From: Mactra quadrangularis
Lineage: Eukaryota; Mollusca; Bivalvia; Venerida; Mactridae
NCBI GenBank assembly: GCA_025267735.1
Contig: CM046299.1
Span: 16,886,232 to 16,950,231 of the forward strand
Length of the DNA: 64,000 nt
Reading direction: 5' to 3'
Numbering within the stretch: position 1 is the first letter of the stretch; each line of letters opens with the position of its first letter. Of this stretch, positions 1-12,615 are shown piece by piece. The position numbers and the translations under genes were made by a program. The notes beneath the pieces were generated by a model that was not told the origin of the DNA, searched no databases, and worked only from the letters and a program-made list of their open reading frames with translations.

Positions 1-2013
1 GTATTTACTTGGATAATTTGCCAATGGTAAGCTTATATATAGTTTCCAGATGATAAATCAGTCTACATTAATGTACATAAGATGGAATTGTCTCATACTT
101 TGGATCATCAAAGGTTTCAGTGTAATGTCTAGCATTTACTTGAGTAGAGTAGACAACTTTTAATATCATTTATAGTTATAGTCATGAAAAAATTTGTTGG
201 CCAATTTCTTTACCGCAGATCATTTCATCTTACAATGCTAGACGAGATTGTCCTGACTAAAAACAATGATACTTGGAAAAATTGTATTTTAGCTAAAGCT
301 AAAGGAATGTTTGTGTTACCTTGGTTAATGAAGAAGCTTGGCATTTCACTGTCAGCTGGTGGTGAATCTATGTGCTTACTACTTGTTAAAAGCCTAGGTC
401 CATGATCTAGCTAGGCCTGGTCAGGGGCAGTGAGTAGGTCGACTGTTAGTGAAAACTTGTAAAACAAATAGCGTATAGCTCCATTCAGTTATCATGCTGT
501 ATAAACATTTAAAGAAATAATTGTACAAAGATTTTAAAGTTTTCAATGCAATATTTGTAGATTGAGTTATATTGTTAGGACAAATATGTATGTTTGTTGC
601 CTTTTAAGATGAATTTTAGCTTATTATGTAAAAGTATAGAAACATGTCCTTACAAACTGAATAATGGTATTCCTTCAGCTTTTGCTAAAGTACGCTTTAC
701 GATTCCTTCTCCTAATATTTCTTTTGGGCAGGACAATTTCACATTGCATTGCCTGATGAAATTATCTGCAGGTAATTGCTGAACTCTCCATCATTGGTTT
801 TGCAACCAACATGATTACAGCTCATTATTTTATTACCCGCTCTTCACTTCAGTATTGCACCTTCTCATAAATAATTTTGCTATGCTCTTCAGTGTTCACC
901 ATGGAATTGTTACTTTAAACTATGTTCTGTTCTATTTTGCTGTGTTGTGTAAATCCAGTCATCACCTTAAATTTTTTTTTCGAGTGTTAGCCCAACATAT
1001 TGTATTATATAGTTAAAGGCAAATTATCAACTAGCATGACTATATGAAATAAGTAACTTTCACTTGCCCATATAAAATTTTTACCAAAACTCTAGGCTTT
1101 GGGCTAGTGTGTTAAGGCAATGACTGCATTTCCAAACTTTATGCTGCTGTACTTGTTGTATATAAATTCTACAACAATTTCTTGATCATCATAATTTTTG
1201 TTGAGCTCTCGATCCACATTGATTTTCCTAGACAGGCAATTTTTGCTCTTACTGCTTCATATGAGACTGTCATTAGGTGATTGTTCACATTAATGCTTCA
1301 CTGTGTTGTTAAATGATGCAGAAAAACTTCTTATCTGGGATGTGTTAGAACATCTTGATATTCATCCAAGTTCACTTGCCACTTGAGGTCTACCTTAATT
1401 CTCATTAATCACTCTTTTAAAGGAAGTCTGTGGACTTCTTAAAGGTAAAAAATATGATTGGCCCAATTGACTTAATTTGTGAAACTGGTATTTTTTACCT
1501 CCTGAGGTAACTCTTTCGGGAGACCAGATCTTGTGTACATAACCAAGTTATGATATTTTTTATCTAATTAGTCATATTTAAATTATTACGGTTTTCATAT
1601 TTTTGTAGAATCGTGGTATAACCCTCATCACTGAATGTTATAACATTACTATAATTCAATATCACGTTTATCCAATTAGGATAACCAATTACTGGACATC
1701 CTGGAAAATTTTCCTGCTTACAAAACTGGAATGATTTGATATGGTGCTGGTACAAACATATCAGATTTTTCACTAGAAATACTGGCTGTGACTTGAGTTA
1801 ATTTGCTATATAATATTGATCTCTCCAATACAGTGTAGGTTGTAGTACAATGTTTACTAAGGCAATTTGTGTCAATCATTATTTGATAGTTAGATGGTCA
1901 TTTTAACTCTAACTTTGTTTTTCTTGATCTTCAGTATGATATTGATAAGTGTGGTAACATTGTATTGTTTAGATGGATTTTTCAATGAAAAAATTTGGCC
2001 TACAGATTAAAAA
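1..2013. other. AT-rich non-coding stretch
   Basis: Nothing here is recognisable as a gene. The longest frames are 73 codons at 184-405 (+) and 69 codons at 1564-1773 (-). Neither shows a domain, a compositional shift or flanking splice signals that work together. The only item of note is the possible 40-nt exon at 732-771, listed separately. Confidence 0.6.
732..771 (+). CDS. possible 40-nt micro-exon (weak)
   Basis: A pyrimidine-rich run (TTCTTTTGGGCAG) ends in AG at 730-731. Forty nucleotides later comes CAG followed by GTAATT, an acceptable donor at 772. One frame through it is open and reads DNFTLHCLMKLSAG. No partner exon is visible, and AG...GT pairs like this occur by chance in AT-rich DNA. 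Recorded only as a splice-site observation. Confidence 0.1.
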
Positions 2014-2073
2014 AACCCGGGCAGGCGGGTGGGGGGGGGGTCGGTTAGGCAGGTTGTAGGGTGGGTGGGTGTC
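2014..2073 (+). repeat. G-rich low-complexity tract
   Basis: CCCGGGCAGGCGGGTGGG leads into a run of G, then TCGGTTAGGCAGG and two GGGTGGGT blocks. Several runs of three or more G lie within about 60 bases, enough to form a G-quadruplex on the + strand. It resembles degenerate GGGC/GGTC-type simple repeats that seed larger dispersed repeats in molluscs. That family link is inferred. Confidence 0.6.
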
Positions 2074-4243
2074 CAGTGTCATTAACAATTGCGTTAAAGT
2101 TATTTATTTACCATATTTTTCTGCCATTTATTGTCAGATTTTTATGAAATTTCATACAATGACAACAAACTATGTGATTGACAGAATTAGAAAGTAACCC
2201 CAACTCTACCTGGCTTAATTATGGATTATTTCCCTTTGAAATTTTGCGATAAAGTTTTCAATATGTTGGATATATCTGCCATTTAGGGTCGATCTTTAAA
2301 ATCTGGCTTTAATGTGGTTTCCACATTATATTTCTTGTTGTGAGTTTAAACAGTATCAACAGCTCTAAATTCTTAGTAAGTTTGATTGTAGATACTACTG
2401 CTGCATATACAGTGAATGCAACATCACTGCTGCTTGTACATTATATTTAATGTTGTTTTCTTTTATACCTTGTTTCATTATCTTATTATTGCTAGTGTTA
2501 CATACATCAAGCGAACTTTAAATAAGGTTTCAGTAAAGGCACATAGTTTAACATCTGAGTGCATATATATACAGACATAATGCTTTAATTACTGGTAGAT
2601 AAATTGTCATACTGTGCAATTTTCATAATCATGTCTAATGGTTGTAATTCCCATGTTACTTTCTTATGTTAACACTCCTGCATAGCATTTGTATATTATA
2701 CTTGGTTTTAACTTGTATGCGCTAAAATATATCAAGATTTGCAACTTTGGAGAGACAACTTAAGTCTTTGGTAAGTCTGAAGACATATCAGAACAACAAC
2801 AATCTTAACTACAAGTACAAGTAAATAGAGAAGAATGTAGATAAGTTTTATACTGAATCATCCATGGACAAAGTAGTTATGTGTAGCTGTTTGTTGGTGT
2901 TTCCAGTTGGAAAAAAAAATGTCCAGTTTGGTATGATAGTACTGCCTTTACTTTAATAGTTATAGAACTTAGACTCTGAACTAGTTGAATGGTTCAATGA
3001 TACATTTGCCTTGTTGAACAGTGTCATGAATTGCTTCCTTTTAAGCAAACTGGATAAAAACATGTTCTTAGTATTTTAACTGAGATATCATTTATAATGA
3101 TTGATGGTAACCATCAAAATTGATAGTCTTAATAGCAAAATGGTCTTTATATTATTGGGACTGTTTTTTTCTTGAATTATACATTTGGTACTTAATAAAA
3201 TGTTGATATTGTTATAAGCAAGGTTGTCTTTACAGAATATAGTAAACTATATAATATATAGTACATAACTGTACTTAGCATGCATCCACTGTTCTTTTCT
3301 GTGCTGTGAAACTATCTGAGTGCATTGTTTAATATCAACATGTCAATATCTAGTAACAAATAGTAAACAATATGAATGAAACTTAATATCACCTGTAGAT
3401 ATAAAATATATTATTGTTGTTTATTCTCTTAGCAAACATTGAGAGTAGATAGTCTTAACATCATTTCTACATGAAGCAATTAATGTGATATTAACACCAA
3501 AATAATGTCAGTAAGCAATGTTTCTTTCCTAATATTTGCTCCGATATTTCTTACATTTCATTAGCTTGATCTCATATTATTGCTTTTATATTGTCCACCT
3601 TGTTTTGGTTCTACTCTTCTTATTTTTATGGGCTCATTCCTGGTAAATGGAAAACTCAAATAAAAAAGCTATATTAAGTTATTCTCTAATTCTGTCGACA
3701 GAATGTTGCTTCTAGTATTGAAGAGGTTTTTATGGCAATTTTTCTGTCTCCAATAGCAACATTAAGACCAAGATTCCTTAAGAGCTAGACAAGCGTCAAA
3801 TTGTGCCTGCCCACATTGGAGAAAATTTACTGTTATGTACTTACAACATACAATTAACTAGATCTAAGGTGCATTTGAATACATTACTTTTCCCGAACTG
3901 TGAGGCTTTGAATGTCTTTCATTCATAATTATAGGGGAACCTGTCAATTAATCGAAACCTAGTACTTAGTGTTAGATGGACCTACTTAGTATAATTATCA
4001 CTTTCGTTTCTTTTATCTATGACCAAAACTACTGTATAGTAGTCCTATACTAGAGAAATGTCTTGCAGTTTCAGTATTATGTCTAGATTATGCTAATGTT
4101 TTTGTATATAAGAGGTAACTGCATAGATTTTCATGTCCTTAAACATTTGTCTGAGTTTTATAAAACAAAAAGTTAAATGGTTGTCTGTGTAACCAATACT
4201 ATACTGACAAATAATTCTATTTTTGTTAATGCATTAGGCTGCG
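2074..4243. other. non-coding stretch with one perfect palindrome
   Basis: No gene, RNA or transposon end is visible. The only discrete structure is the perfect 16-bp palindrome ATTCTGTCGACAGAAT at 3689-3704, centred on a GTCGAC site. A 16-bp perfect palindrome is uncommon, but I cannot assign it a function. Confidence 0.5.
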
Positions 4244-4325
4244 TATCAATGGATCAGCGCTTAACTAGTCTATATTCTTCTTATTTACATTTAGTTAGAC
4301 CAGTTTAGTGTTGAACCCATCAATA
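4244..4325. mobile_element. palindromic hairpin element, family H1 (copy 1)
   Basis: The left arm contains ATGGATCAGCGCTTAACTAG. The right arm, read as reverse complement, contains ATGGGTTCAACACTAAACTGG. About 20 bases separate the arms. The same arrangement and sequence recur at 13795-13874 and 41167-41248, so this is a dispersed element rather than a chance hairpin. The whole unit is about 80 bp, has no room for a protein, and folds almost completely on itself. It is a miniature foldback element, or possibly a family of hairpin RNA loci. Confidence 0.65.
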
Positions 4326-5309
4326 TATATATTCCTGTGTTATTAAATTAGGTTCAATGACATTCTTTGATAACCTTGAATAATAGCTTACTCTGTAAGC
4401 AAAGAAAACAAAGTCTAATGTACTGAAAGGTCTAATAGCTGCTTTCATTTTCTACAGATCTTTTCATTTATCTCAGATCTCCTTTTTCCTTTCAATTGTA
4501 ACCTGATCAACTATCATGAGGAATCGTAATGCTGCAGTCATTTACCTATGTAATCAGTGAACCTAATGATATCTTAGTTGATGCTTAATATAGTCAATTC
4601 AGAATCTTCTATGATATTGTGTGATACATTATGTACCAGTTGCCCTAATGTTAAATACAACCCTTGTAGTATTCTACTGACAACATGCTCTTCAGAAGTC
4701 CCTGGACACAATCCTGTTTTTAAGATGAACGGAATCACATTATGTCCATAAAAAAGAATCATAAAGTCATTAGAGCAAATTTCAAAATTAGCATTAAAAA
4801 GTTTATCAACTTGCAAAATGTTACATGAATAAGTTTGAATTTTAGAAAAATAACTTGCATTGGGCCTGATCAGTTTTATTTAAATTTCATTTATTGAAGA
4901 ACTTACTGGGTTGGCACTAACACATTTAAGATGAAGAATGTTGAACAATGATTGTTGTTTACCAATAGATTGACTGTCAATGTAATACTGATGTCTACTG
5001 GAGATGAACTCTTTAACATATAAAATATGATTCTATATAGAAGGGTGTTTATTATCATTATTGTTTTCAGATCAAGATTTAGGATTGTCTACAATCTTTG
5101 TTATATAACTTTGTAAGAATTGTAGGAATACAATAACTGATAGAGAGGCTGTACCAGTCATTGCCTTAACCGTCTATATAGAGGTTTTTATCCTAAGCAC
5201 AGTCAGTTTAATGAATTTGACCCATTGTTGCCTTACATCTTTATAGGCCTTAACCGGCTTTATGCTTTATAACAATTGGCTAAATTGTCAACTAGCCGAT
5301 AGATAATTT

Positions 5310-5383
5310 GAGGGCTGAACGAAACACTACTGTAACTCACTTTGTATAAAACTTGAGTTACATTAGTGTTTTGATCAGCTCTT
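5310..5383. mobile_element. palindromic hairpin element, family H2 (copy 1)
   Basis: The left arm AGGGCTGAACGAAACACTAC and the right arm (reverse complement AGAGCTGATCAAAACACTAA) pair over about 28 bases around a short A/T loop that begins after GTAACTCAC. A related but more degraded copy lies at 15638-15708 and shares GAACGAAACACTA and GAGTTACA..AGTGTTT. Confidence 0.55.
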
Positions 5384-6765
5384 GAATTGAACAGTTTTCT
5401 TCAACACTGAAGTTGTAGGCTTTGGACTTGTGGTTTTAGGCATAAGACTGGATGTGACCTTTTTGCTCACATTGTTAAATTATTAAAGTCTTCTTAGTTA
5501 TGTTAAGTTTCAGTTTGAAGAAAATAATTAGTTTGTTGGAAAACAATTGAGAAGCATCATTGGTTGCATTAAATTTCAATTTTCGGTATGAACTTTTTTA
5601 AAGAAAAGTAATTAATACTTGTAAGTGCCTGCATTTAATTTAATTTCTGTGGTAATCTGATGTTACTTTCCATGGATAGAGTTTTAAATATCCTGTGCTG
5701 ACTTGGATTTAATCAAATAATTTTAAGTTTGGCTTGAAATGGAATTATTGATAAAGCATTGAATGCGATGAAAATATTGGAATTTCTGGGGATTACAGAT
5801 GATAGGTATTGTCTACGAGAGTTTGATAGTCTTGAACTAGTTTATTCTCAGGAAATAATTGTTATTTGAAACTCATCTTTTACACTTGATACCGTAATTA
5901 AAAGCATTTTCAAATCAATGAGACCATATTGAATAAGTATACATTTTATTCATGTTTCATGGAAATCATTCCCTCATATTACCAATACTTTCATACTATC
6001 ATTTTATTCTTTTATCTTTTCTTAATTAAATATTATAAATAATTGAAAAGCTTAGGATCATTATTTGTTATTATTCAGGAGAGATTTTTTGGTTTCTGTG
6101 TATTCAGTTTGAAATTTCAAAGTACACACTGTTCTATGATATTCTACCCAGTTAGCTTAGTTTTACAGATAATCATCCTATTGGATATCATGTATTGTAT
6201 ATTCTGTTCACTATTTGCTGCATTTTCTGTGAAATAAGATAAGTTTTAAAGCATGCATGTTTATTGACTATACTATTATATCCATATTTTAATATCATTG
6301 TTGTGAATTGCATGTTTTGATCACATTTTGGGAACCTGAGTTGTTTGATTATAGATATAATATTACTTCCATCTCCATGGAAATCCTTACAATTTTGTTT
6401 AATAATAATTCAGACTACTTCAACTTCACCAAAATATAATTCTTATTATATTCTCTGGCAGATACTTATTCTGAATATTTTCAAATGTTTGAAACAACTT
6501 TGAAAATTCAGCATTTTTATTATTTTGAACTATTGGTTGCTCTTGGATTGGTACTATAACGGCATTTTGTTTGTGTGTTATAATAATACTTAAGCTGTAT
6601 GGCGAATGAAATTTTGCTGTGGTCATGAAGACTTGGCCATGTTGTGTGGAGTAATTTTGAAACCCCAGGAAGTTACTTAAAGGCTTGAATCCTCTTCAAA
6701 ATTCATTTTAACCTTTTAGGGCAAGTGTGAAATTGGTGCACCCTAGAACCTAGTTTAAACCCCCC

Positions 6766-6788
6766 CAGGGGCAATCATTCTGCCCCTG
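6766..6788. repeat. short GC-rich stem-loop
   Basis: CAGGGGCA and TGCCCCTG form a perfect 8-bp stem with a 7-nt loop (ATCATTC). It sits in a patch with ACCCCCCC and further CCCC blocks (6727-6840) that is more C-rich than its surroundings. The patch looks like a decayed dispersed repeat, but I cannot name a family. Confidence 0.4.
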
Positions 6789-6926
6789 TCTGTTGTAAGG
6801 TTGAAACCCCTTGTTTTTTATTAATTTTGTTGTGCCCCTTTTATAATAAAAGTTTAAAATTTTGAATGATATCCCTCTTTGTCTTTTGGCTGTGTGGTAT
6901 GTCAGCTGTGCTGTAAAGTAATCATT

Positions 6927-6952
6927 GCTGTTCCTGAAATGTTTGCTTACAC
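6927..6952 (+). repeat. 26-bp dispersed repeat, copy 1
   Basis: It begins GCTGTTCCTGAAATGT and ends GCTTACAC. It differs by a single base (A for T at position 12) from identical 26-mers at 13065-13090 and 31221-31246. All three copies share one orientation. Confidence 0.7.
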
Positions 6953-9626
6953 CATTTTATGCTTCCTTGAGTAACTAAGAATCTGTATGTTTCTAAACTG
7001 ATTATATTGCAGTAAGTTTACAAAATTGTATGAACAATTTGATGATGTTTTTGTCTCTATAAAATAACAGAAATATCATAGTTTTCCATGAGTCTTAAAA
7101 GCAAATATTAGAATTGCAATCAAGTTAACTATATTCTCTCCTATCAACTATGGCAGATAATGTGCTTATTGAAATATCATATTACGGTATTCCTTATCCA
7201 TAATTCTCAGATTTTAAAACCTTTTTTGTTTTGCCTATAGCAAGTTATTATTCCCTTGTTACCAACCATTTCATCTGTTATAACCCTTTAGGGGAATATT
7301 GTATTACATAGAACCTGCACTACTATGGTCAATATTATATGACAGGTTCTCAATTATTTTCTAATTAAGAGATTATTTTAATGCTGATGGAAATTATTCA
7401 ATAGTTTAGGGAAAAATATGAGTATGATTATGAATAATTAAAGTTTTGGGATTTTTTGTCTATAGGGATAAACAGATCAGATATTTAGATACTGTCTGCT
7501 TTAGTGTTATTATTTGTTTCCATCTCTGATAAAAGGAAAAAGGAGAGTTTTATCTATTTATCTATTTAGTACAAATATTTTTTGACAAATTCATGAATAT
7601 TTCAGTAACCATCCGAAACTTGGCCATTTTGTCTCTCTAGTTTTTATAATAATAATGATCTTGAAATGACAAGTTGTTAATTTATAATGAAACCATTTAC
7701 TTTTAATAAAATTTTATGATTTTATCATATATATAACAATAAAAAAGTTCTTTGCTGTTTTGATAGAACAATTTCTAAATTTTCACAAATCTAGTCTAAG
7801 AAGTCATTTTTTGTTGAAGTTAATTGTGTAAAACTAAATAATTCGTAATTTGGTGCATTCCATAGGGTGAGTCACAATGGGTTCTATAAAAGCCTTTAAT
7901 TCTCTCTTAATAACTTTTCTTCTTAATGATTAAACTATTTTAACTTTGAATGTTACTTTTTGTCTATCACTAAATTGAAAAGAGATAAAGATAAAGCAAT
8001 GTACTTGATTACAGTATAAAAGTCCCATGTTCATCTAAATGGTGCTGAACTTATTTATAAATATGTAAGTTTCCTAAGCTCTATAACAAAATGTTTCCTT
8101 ACACCAGTGAGTTCTCTGTCTCCCTCTCTGTCTCTCTCTGTTGTTCGCTGTTTCTGTTTACAGATCATGTAATTTACCAATCAATGTAATTTACTTTCTT
8201 GTGAAGAATGGGCTGTCAGTTACTAATTAGTGCTTTTGTTCTTTCCTTTATTGCTTAATTTTATTTATTGCATTTTGATACAAACAAATCAATGCCTTAG
8301 CATGAAATATGAGTTTTAACATGTTGTGCATGCATTTTATTTTAGAGACATTAAGTGCTAAATTATATCAGCCTGTTTTGTTTTATATCCATGTTGATAA
8401 TTTGTAAATATCTGAGCCAATAATTTTTTGTTTTTCGTAGGAAGAATTTTTTGTGTGTAAATATCCCTTTAAAATAGTTTAAACTTCATTATACAGTCAA
8501 TATCAATGATATAATTTGATTTATAATTGATATATATTTCCTAGACTAATATCTGCATGGACAATGTGGGAGTAATGAGTTTTTAGCTTTTAGTTGTTAA
8601 TGTTGTCTCAACATGGCTGATGATAGACTCACCATATTGAGTCATAATATGACAATGAAATTGTATTCTGATTGTCATGGTGTACAAGATACATACAACT
8701 TAGTATATTTTCTTGAATAATAATTGGTACAAATGTAGATGATTAGCTCATAGTAATCTCTCGTAGATTGTAGAGTTGTTCATGAACTTGATGAACAAGT
8801 TGCATTGAGGTACTTGAAAGGTAGCTCTTTCCGATTTTGGTTTGTTAACTGGTTGCTTTAAGAATAGCAAGGTAGTTCATAACTGAGTATAAAATTGTTT
8901 GCATACATAAGTAAATAATCATGCATTTGAACTACCCAGTATAATTTTTCTTGGAACTTATAAGTTAGTTGGAAATCTAAACCTTGTTAAAATACACATT
9001 ATTATGCTGCATTTATCAATGCTTCAATTAGATGTACATGGTTTTACTGTCTCATTTAACTCATATTCTTTATACATGAGTAGTATCTTTGGAATAATAC
9101 ATATCAATGACATTTTATGCATATTATTGCTGTCTCAAAGAAAATCATTGAGTTTTAGTGTTTATCTTCACTTATGTGCCAGAATACATGCCATACCATG
9201 CTATTTTAAATGCAAGCACTTAGTAAGCTTTGATGGTTCCAAAATGAATTATTCATACTAAAATCAGAGTAAAGTATGATTTTAGAGCTCATAGAAACTT
9301 CTGAGCCACCAAACACTTGTTGTACGTTTATAAATTTCAAAGTAAAAATCAAAAGAAGAAATGCTCAGAGATAATTCACAAGTATATGGGTGGGATTTAG
9401 AAATAATATAAGATCACAGTTTCTAATAGAAGTCATGCTAATATATTAATTCCTATAATTATGTTTAGCTTTTTATATCAAATAGTTGTTAGATTATGCC
9501 TCTATTATAATATAAACCCTTTATAATGATATTTTCATTATGATTAAATCTATTGGGAGATGTAAGCAACACAAGAATCATAGCTTCAATTTCTTACAAG
9601 AGTATCAACATATGTCCTCACTTATC
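6953..9626. other. non-coding stretch
   Basis: It contains a CT/CTGT-rich microsatellite at 8111-8140 and a small stem-loop at 8773-8795 (TTGTTCAT pairing with ATGAACAA). The 85-codon frame at 9004-9261 reads as hydrophobic low-complexity sequence and matches nothing I know. No other structure was seen. Confidence 0.5.
8111..8140 (+). repeat. CT-rich microsatellite
   Basis: An imperfect run of CTCTGTCTCCCTCTCTG and CTCTCTCTG. It is simple sequence with no flanking element visible. Confidence 0.7.
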
Positions 9627-10123
9627 TATGGTTGCTGATTTACGCCATGTTGCATTGTCGCCCCGCGGGCACCACATAAAAACACAAACGTATGACAAAT
9701 GGTCTTTTTGTCATATCTTTGTCCCATGGGGTGCCATACTAAAATCATGCAACATTTTTATCATTTGTCGTGTTAAGTCTGAGGAAGCACAATCAAAAAT
9801 GTATTTGTGGGACAAAATTTTTACTAAAGTATGACTCTTTCACATTGTGTGTGTTTTTTTTTTAAATTTTGTTGTATCTTTGTTTTTGTCTCAAAACCTG
9901 CAGAACAAAAGACATTTGTCGCACCAGTGTGTTTTTGTGTGGCGCCTTGTGGGACAAAGATGCGACAGATTTACTCTGTCATATGCTGGTGGTTTCACTC
10001 TTTGGCCTTCCGCTTACCCATGTGCAGAATACTAGTAAAAATATATACATTTGTAAGCAGAAGGTGAAAGAATGAAAAACGCGAAAACACAATCATAAGA
10101 TATGGTGTAAATCAGCCACCATA
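9627..10123. mobile_element. nested inverted-repeat DNA transposon (non-autonomous)
   Basis: The left end TATGGTTGCTGATTTACGCC (9627-9648) matches the reverse complement of 10102-10123 (TATGGTGGCTGATTTACACC) with only three differences over 22 bases. Inside it, 9667-9710 (GGCACCACATAAAAACACAA, then GACAAATG) matches the reverse complement of 9907-9946 (GGCGCCACACAAAAACACAC). A module TTTGTCCCA/TGGGACAAA occurs three times, at 9718, 9806 and 9948. The 93-, 78- and 68-codon open frames in this interval (9553-10075) cross both arms and are not genes. The structure fits a foldback-type or MITE element of about 500 bp. No clear target-site duplication was found. Confidence 0.6.
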
Positions 10124-11820
10124 CCTATCCTTATAGACAAATAACACAAGTCTCACAGGTTGTTGAACATGTACCACACACATTGTTCTGACCGTACCCT
10201 GTATGACTATAATAGAATACTGTTAATTAATGATAACGTCATGACTAACTAAAGAACAAATTAACACAAATTTTCATTCCTTCATATCTAAGTTATTTAT
10301 TGATCCATACAGTGCTGTATTTACATGACTATATAGGTAGTATTGTTCCAGTGAAGATATTTTTGTCATCTACTCAGATCTGATGCACTGAAGTTCAATA
10401 TATACATAGTATATTTACATTATATAGCGATTTCTTTCTATAGACAATTGTTACTTAGAGTATATATTGTCACACAGTGTCAACCTCATTGATACCATGT
10501 AAAAATACTATTGGACAGAGCATATTGGTTGCTCTGAGTGACTGACTGATAGTTCCACTGCAGATTTTCAATAAATGCTATCATAGTTTTCAGATAGTTT
10601 CTCTGTAAAGCTGTTCATATATAGTTGTAGAGCCGGCAGATTTTATTCTGGGAATAAATTCACTCTCAGATACTCCAGGGAGTTGTAAATTCATTTATAA
10701 CATACATGTGTCCACATTTGGTAAATATTTGGTAGAAATTTACTTTACCTAATTTTGTCATCACGATGTCTGCGATATTATAATTATTGTGAACAATATT
10801 CATCTCTTGTGGTATTATTTTTACCTAATATTGGACCTTTATTAGACAATTAGTGTGGAGGATTATGTATAAAGTGTTGGGATAAATTTATGGTTTATTT
10901 ACCTTGGTGATTGAGGTTTTTGTGATGATGCTGTTAACAATTATGTAAGACTACAGTAGAGTACCTGTTCATCAATTAGTGAATCGTCAATTAGTGGATA
11001 TCTTGTTTTTTAATTGGTTTGATGAAATAAATTTGTTGTTGGTAATAGATGATTTGTCTAAAATGACTTGTTTTGAATTACTTTGAAATATGATAGATCA
11101 TTAGAAGTAAGTGTTCACAGCATAAACTTGTTGAAATAAGATTTAATTCATTATGTGCTATTGAAGACGAGCCAAGATCTGGCTTTGTAATTCTCCTACT
11201 GTTTCAAATAGAAAATTGAGCTATTCAACTGCTGTTGTTCATATTTTTTAAGTTACTTTGAAATAAAGATCAAGCATAAATAATTTTTTAAATTAATGAA
11301 TCTAGGACCCTTAAATAACATAATTATAAATAGGTTGTTCATATTTTTTGCAGATATTGGTGTACGAAGCATTGTGTGAATTCGAAATTTTGTGTGTAAT
11401 GGATTTATTTTAACTGATATACATGGTATCTACTTAAAAAAGTTCTGTATAAAGAATTATAAAATAAATATTTTTCTTTGTAAAATTAGATGAAAACATT
11501 TTTTTTTTCATTTTTTGATAATACATGAAATTTTTTTTTTTTAAAGTCTAGAAATATTATTAATATTCATATTTTAAAGATTTCTTTAAGAAGTGATGAA
11601 TTCCTATGGGATGAAATGGAAGTGAAATGGTAGGATTGTTATAGACTTACAGTCAGGATCAAGAGAATACTTAAATCTATTATTAAGATAAAAGTAAGCT
11701 GATAAGCTTAACCAAATTCACAATATTTATATTATATTACAGTCTGTATGATATATTCTTTGAAAGGATAATATTTGAAATAAATACACTGTGTATATCT
11801 ATTTATATTAGTCTTTGAGG
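10124..11820. other. non-coding stretch
   Basis: The short direct repeat CAATTAGTGAATCGT/CAATTAGTGGATATC (10974-11000) and A/T homopolymers near 11500-11535 are the only visible structures. ACAGTAGAGTACCTG at 10953 weakly resembles a pogo-type transposon end, but no partner end was found. Confidence 0.5.
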
Positions 11821-12087
11821 AATAATTATCCAAAATTATCACATTGATAAACAAGATTTTATGTGTGTACTCACTAAAGTTGCTGGATAAAATTATCCAA
11901 AATTATCACATTGAAAAACAATATTCTATGTACATACACTAAAGCCAAGGGATAATTGAAAGAAAATTCTATGTTTGTACACTAAAGCCAAGGGATAATT
12001 ATAACAAAATTCTATGTATGTACACTAAAGCAGAGGGATAATTATAACAAGATTCTATGTATGTAAACTAAAGCTGAAGGATAATTT
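11821..12087 (+). repeat. minisatellite, 43-67 bp units
   Basis: About five and a half tandem units share ATTCTATGTATGTACACTAA followed by AGCxxAGGGATAATTATAAC. The first two units are longer (about 65 bp) because they include ATTATCCAAAATTATCACA. The last three are about 43 bp and nearly identical. The array ends 25 bases before the candidate first exon at 12112. Confidence 0.8.
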
Positions 12088-12111
12088 CTAAACTTTTCAC
12101 AAAGGGAATGT

Positions 12112-12163
12112 ATGGTTGACAAGATGATGTCATGGATATTATCTGCCCTGCAGATTGTCTCAG
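12112..12163 (+). CDS. candidate first coding exon with signal-peptide-like start
   Basis: An ATG at 12112 opens a frame that reads MVDKMMSWILSALQIVSG and runs directly into CAG|GTAAGT, a near-consensus splice donor at 12164. The internal Met-Met followed by a hydrophobic run (WILSALQIV) would suit a secretory signal or the start of a membrane anchor. The exon would end in phase 1. No compatible second exon was identified: the strong acceptor at 26501 would need phase 2. The minisatellite just upstream would form the 5' leader. It could also be a chance ATG beside a good donor. The protein family is unknown. Confidence 0.25.
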
Positions 12164-12388
12164 GTAAGTGTTTTACATCGTACCAACAACATTGACTACA
12201 AACAAACAAAAAACTTCACTGATCACTTTTCTCTCTTGAAATAATGTGATTTACATTGTGTTGTGTTTATATTACTTTTGTCAGTTAGGCAGTAAAAATG
12301 CTGGTACATTGTTCCGTTACATCTCTCACATTAGACCTCCCAAGAAATAATGTTTGTTTCACGTTACCCATTGAAAACCCCATTTTTC

Positions 12389-12615
12389 AGTTCCTGGAAA
12401 GTCTCTGGATTAAGCTGTTAACCAGTCTATACTTGGTTCATGCTTTTGTCATTGCCTGACAACTGGCTTACATGTTTAAAAATCAGTGTTAGGAGGGAGA
12501 ATGGTCTCAGAAATTTTTTCATGACCAAGCTTCTTGAAATTATGCCCTGTCTAGGAATTGAACTCCTTGATCAGTGGATATGTTGACTTAATTACTAACT
12601 GAGCTAGCTTGGCAC
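12389..12615 (-). mobile_element. SINE, family S2 (near full length)
   Basis: Read on the minus strand, it begins with a tRNA-like head: box A (AGCTAGCTCAGTTAGTAA) and box B (GGAGTTCAATTCCT). It then has a body containing GCTTGGTCATGAAAAAATTT, ACCATTCTCCCTCCTAACAC and GGTTAACAGCTTAATCCAGA, and ends near TTTCCAGGAACTG. The order and sequence match the copies at 58165 (+), 33345 (-) and 34231 (-). Such elements are transcribed by Pol III and moved by LINE enzymes supplied in trans. This copy is diverged and probably inactive. Confidence 0.75.

Noticed and set aside
1981..2080. Telomere-like or promoter GC island.
   Set aside because: It is a short G-rich simple repeat with no CpG enrichment on its flanks and no telomeric TTAGGG periodicity.
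9553..10075. 93-, 78- and 68-codon frames in a GC-richer region that could pass as a small gene.
   Set aside because: They cross both arms of an inverted-repeat element and share no frame with each other.
11821..12087. CRISPR-like array because of regular repeats.
   Set aside because: There are no unique spacers; units are contiguous tandem copies in a eukaryotic context. The same applies to 23721-24030 and 63360-63730.
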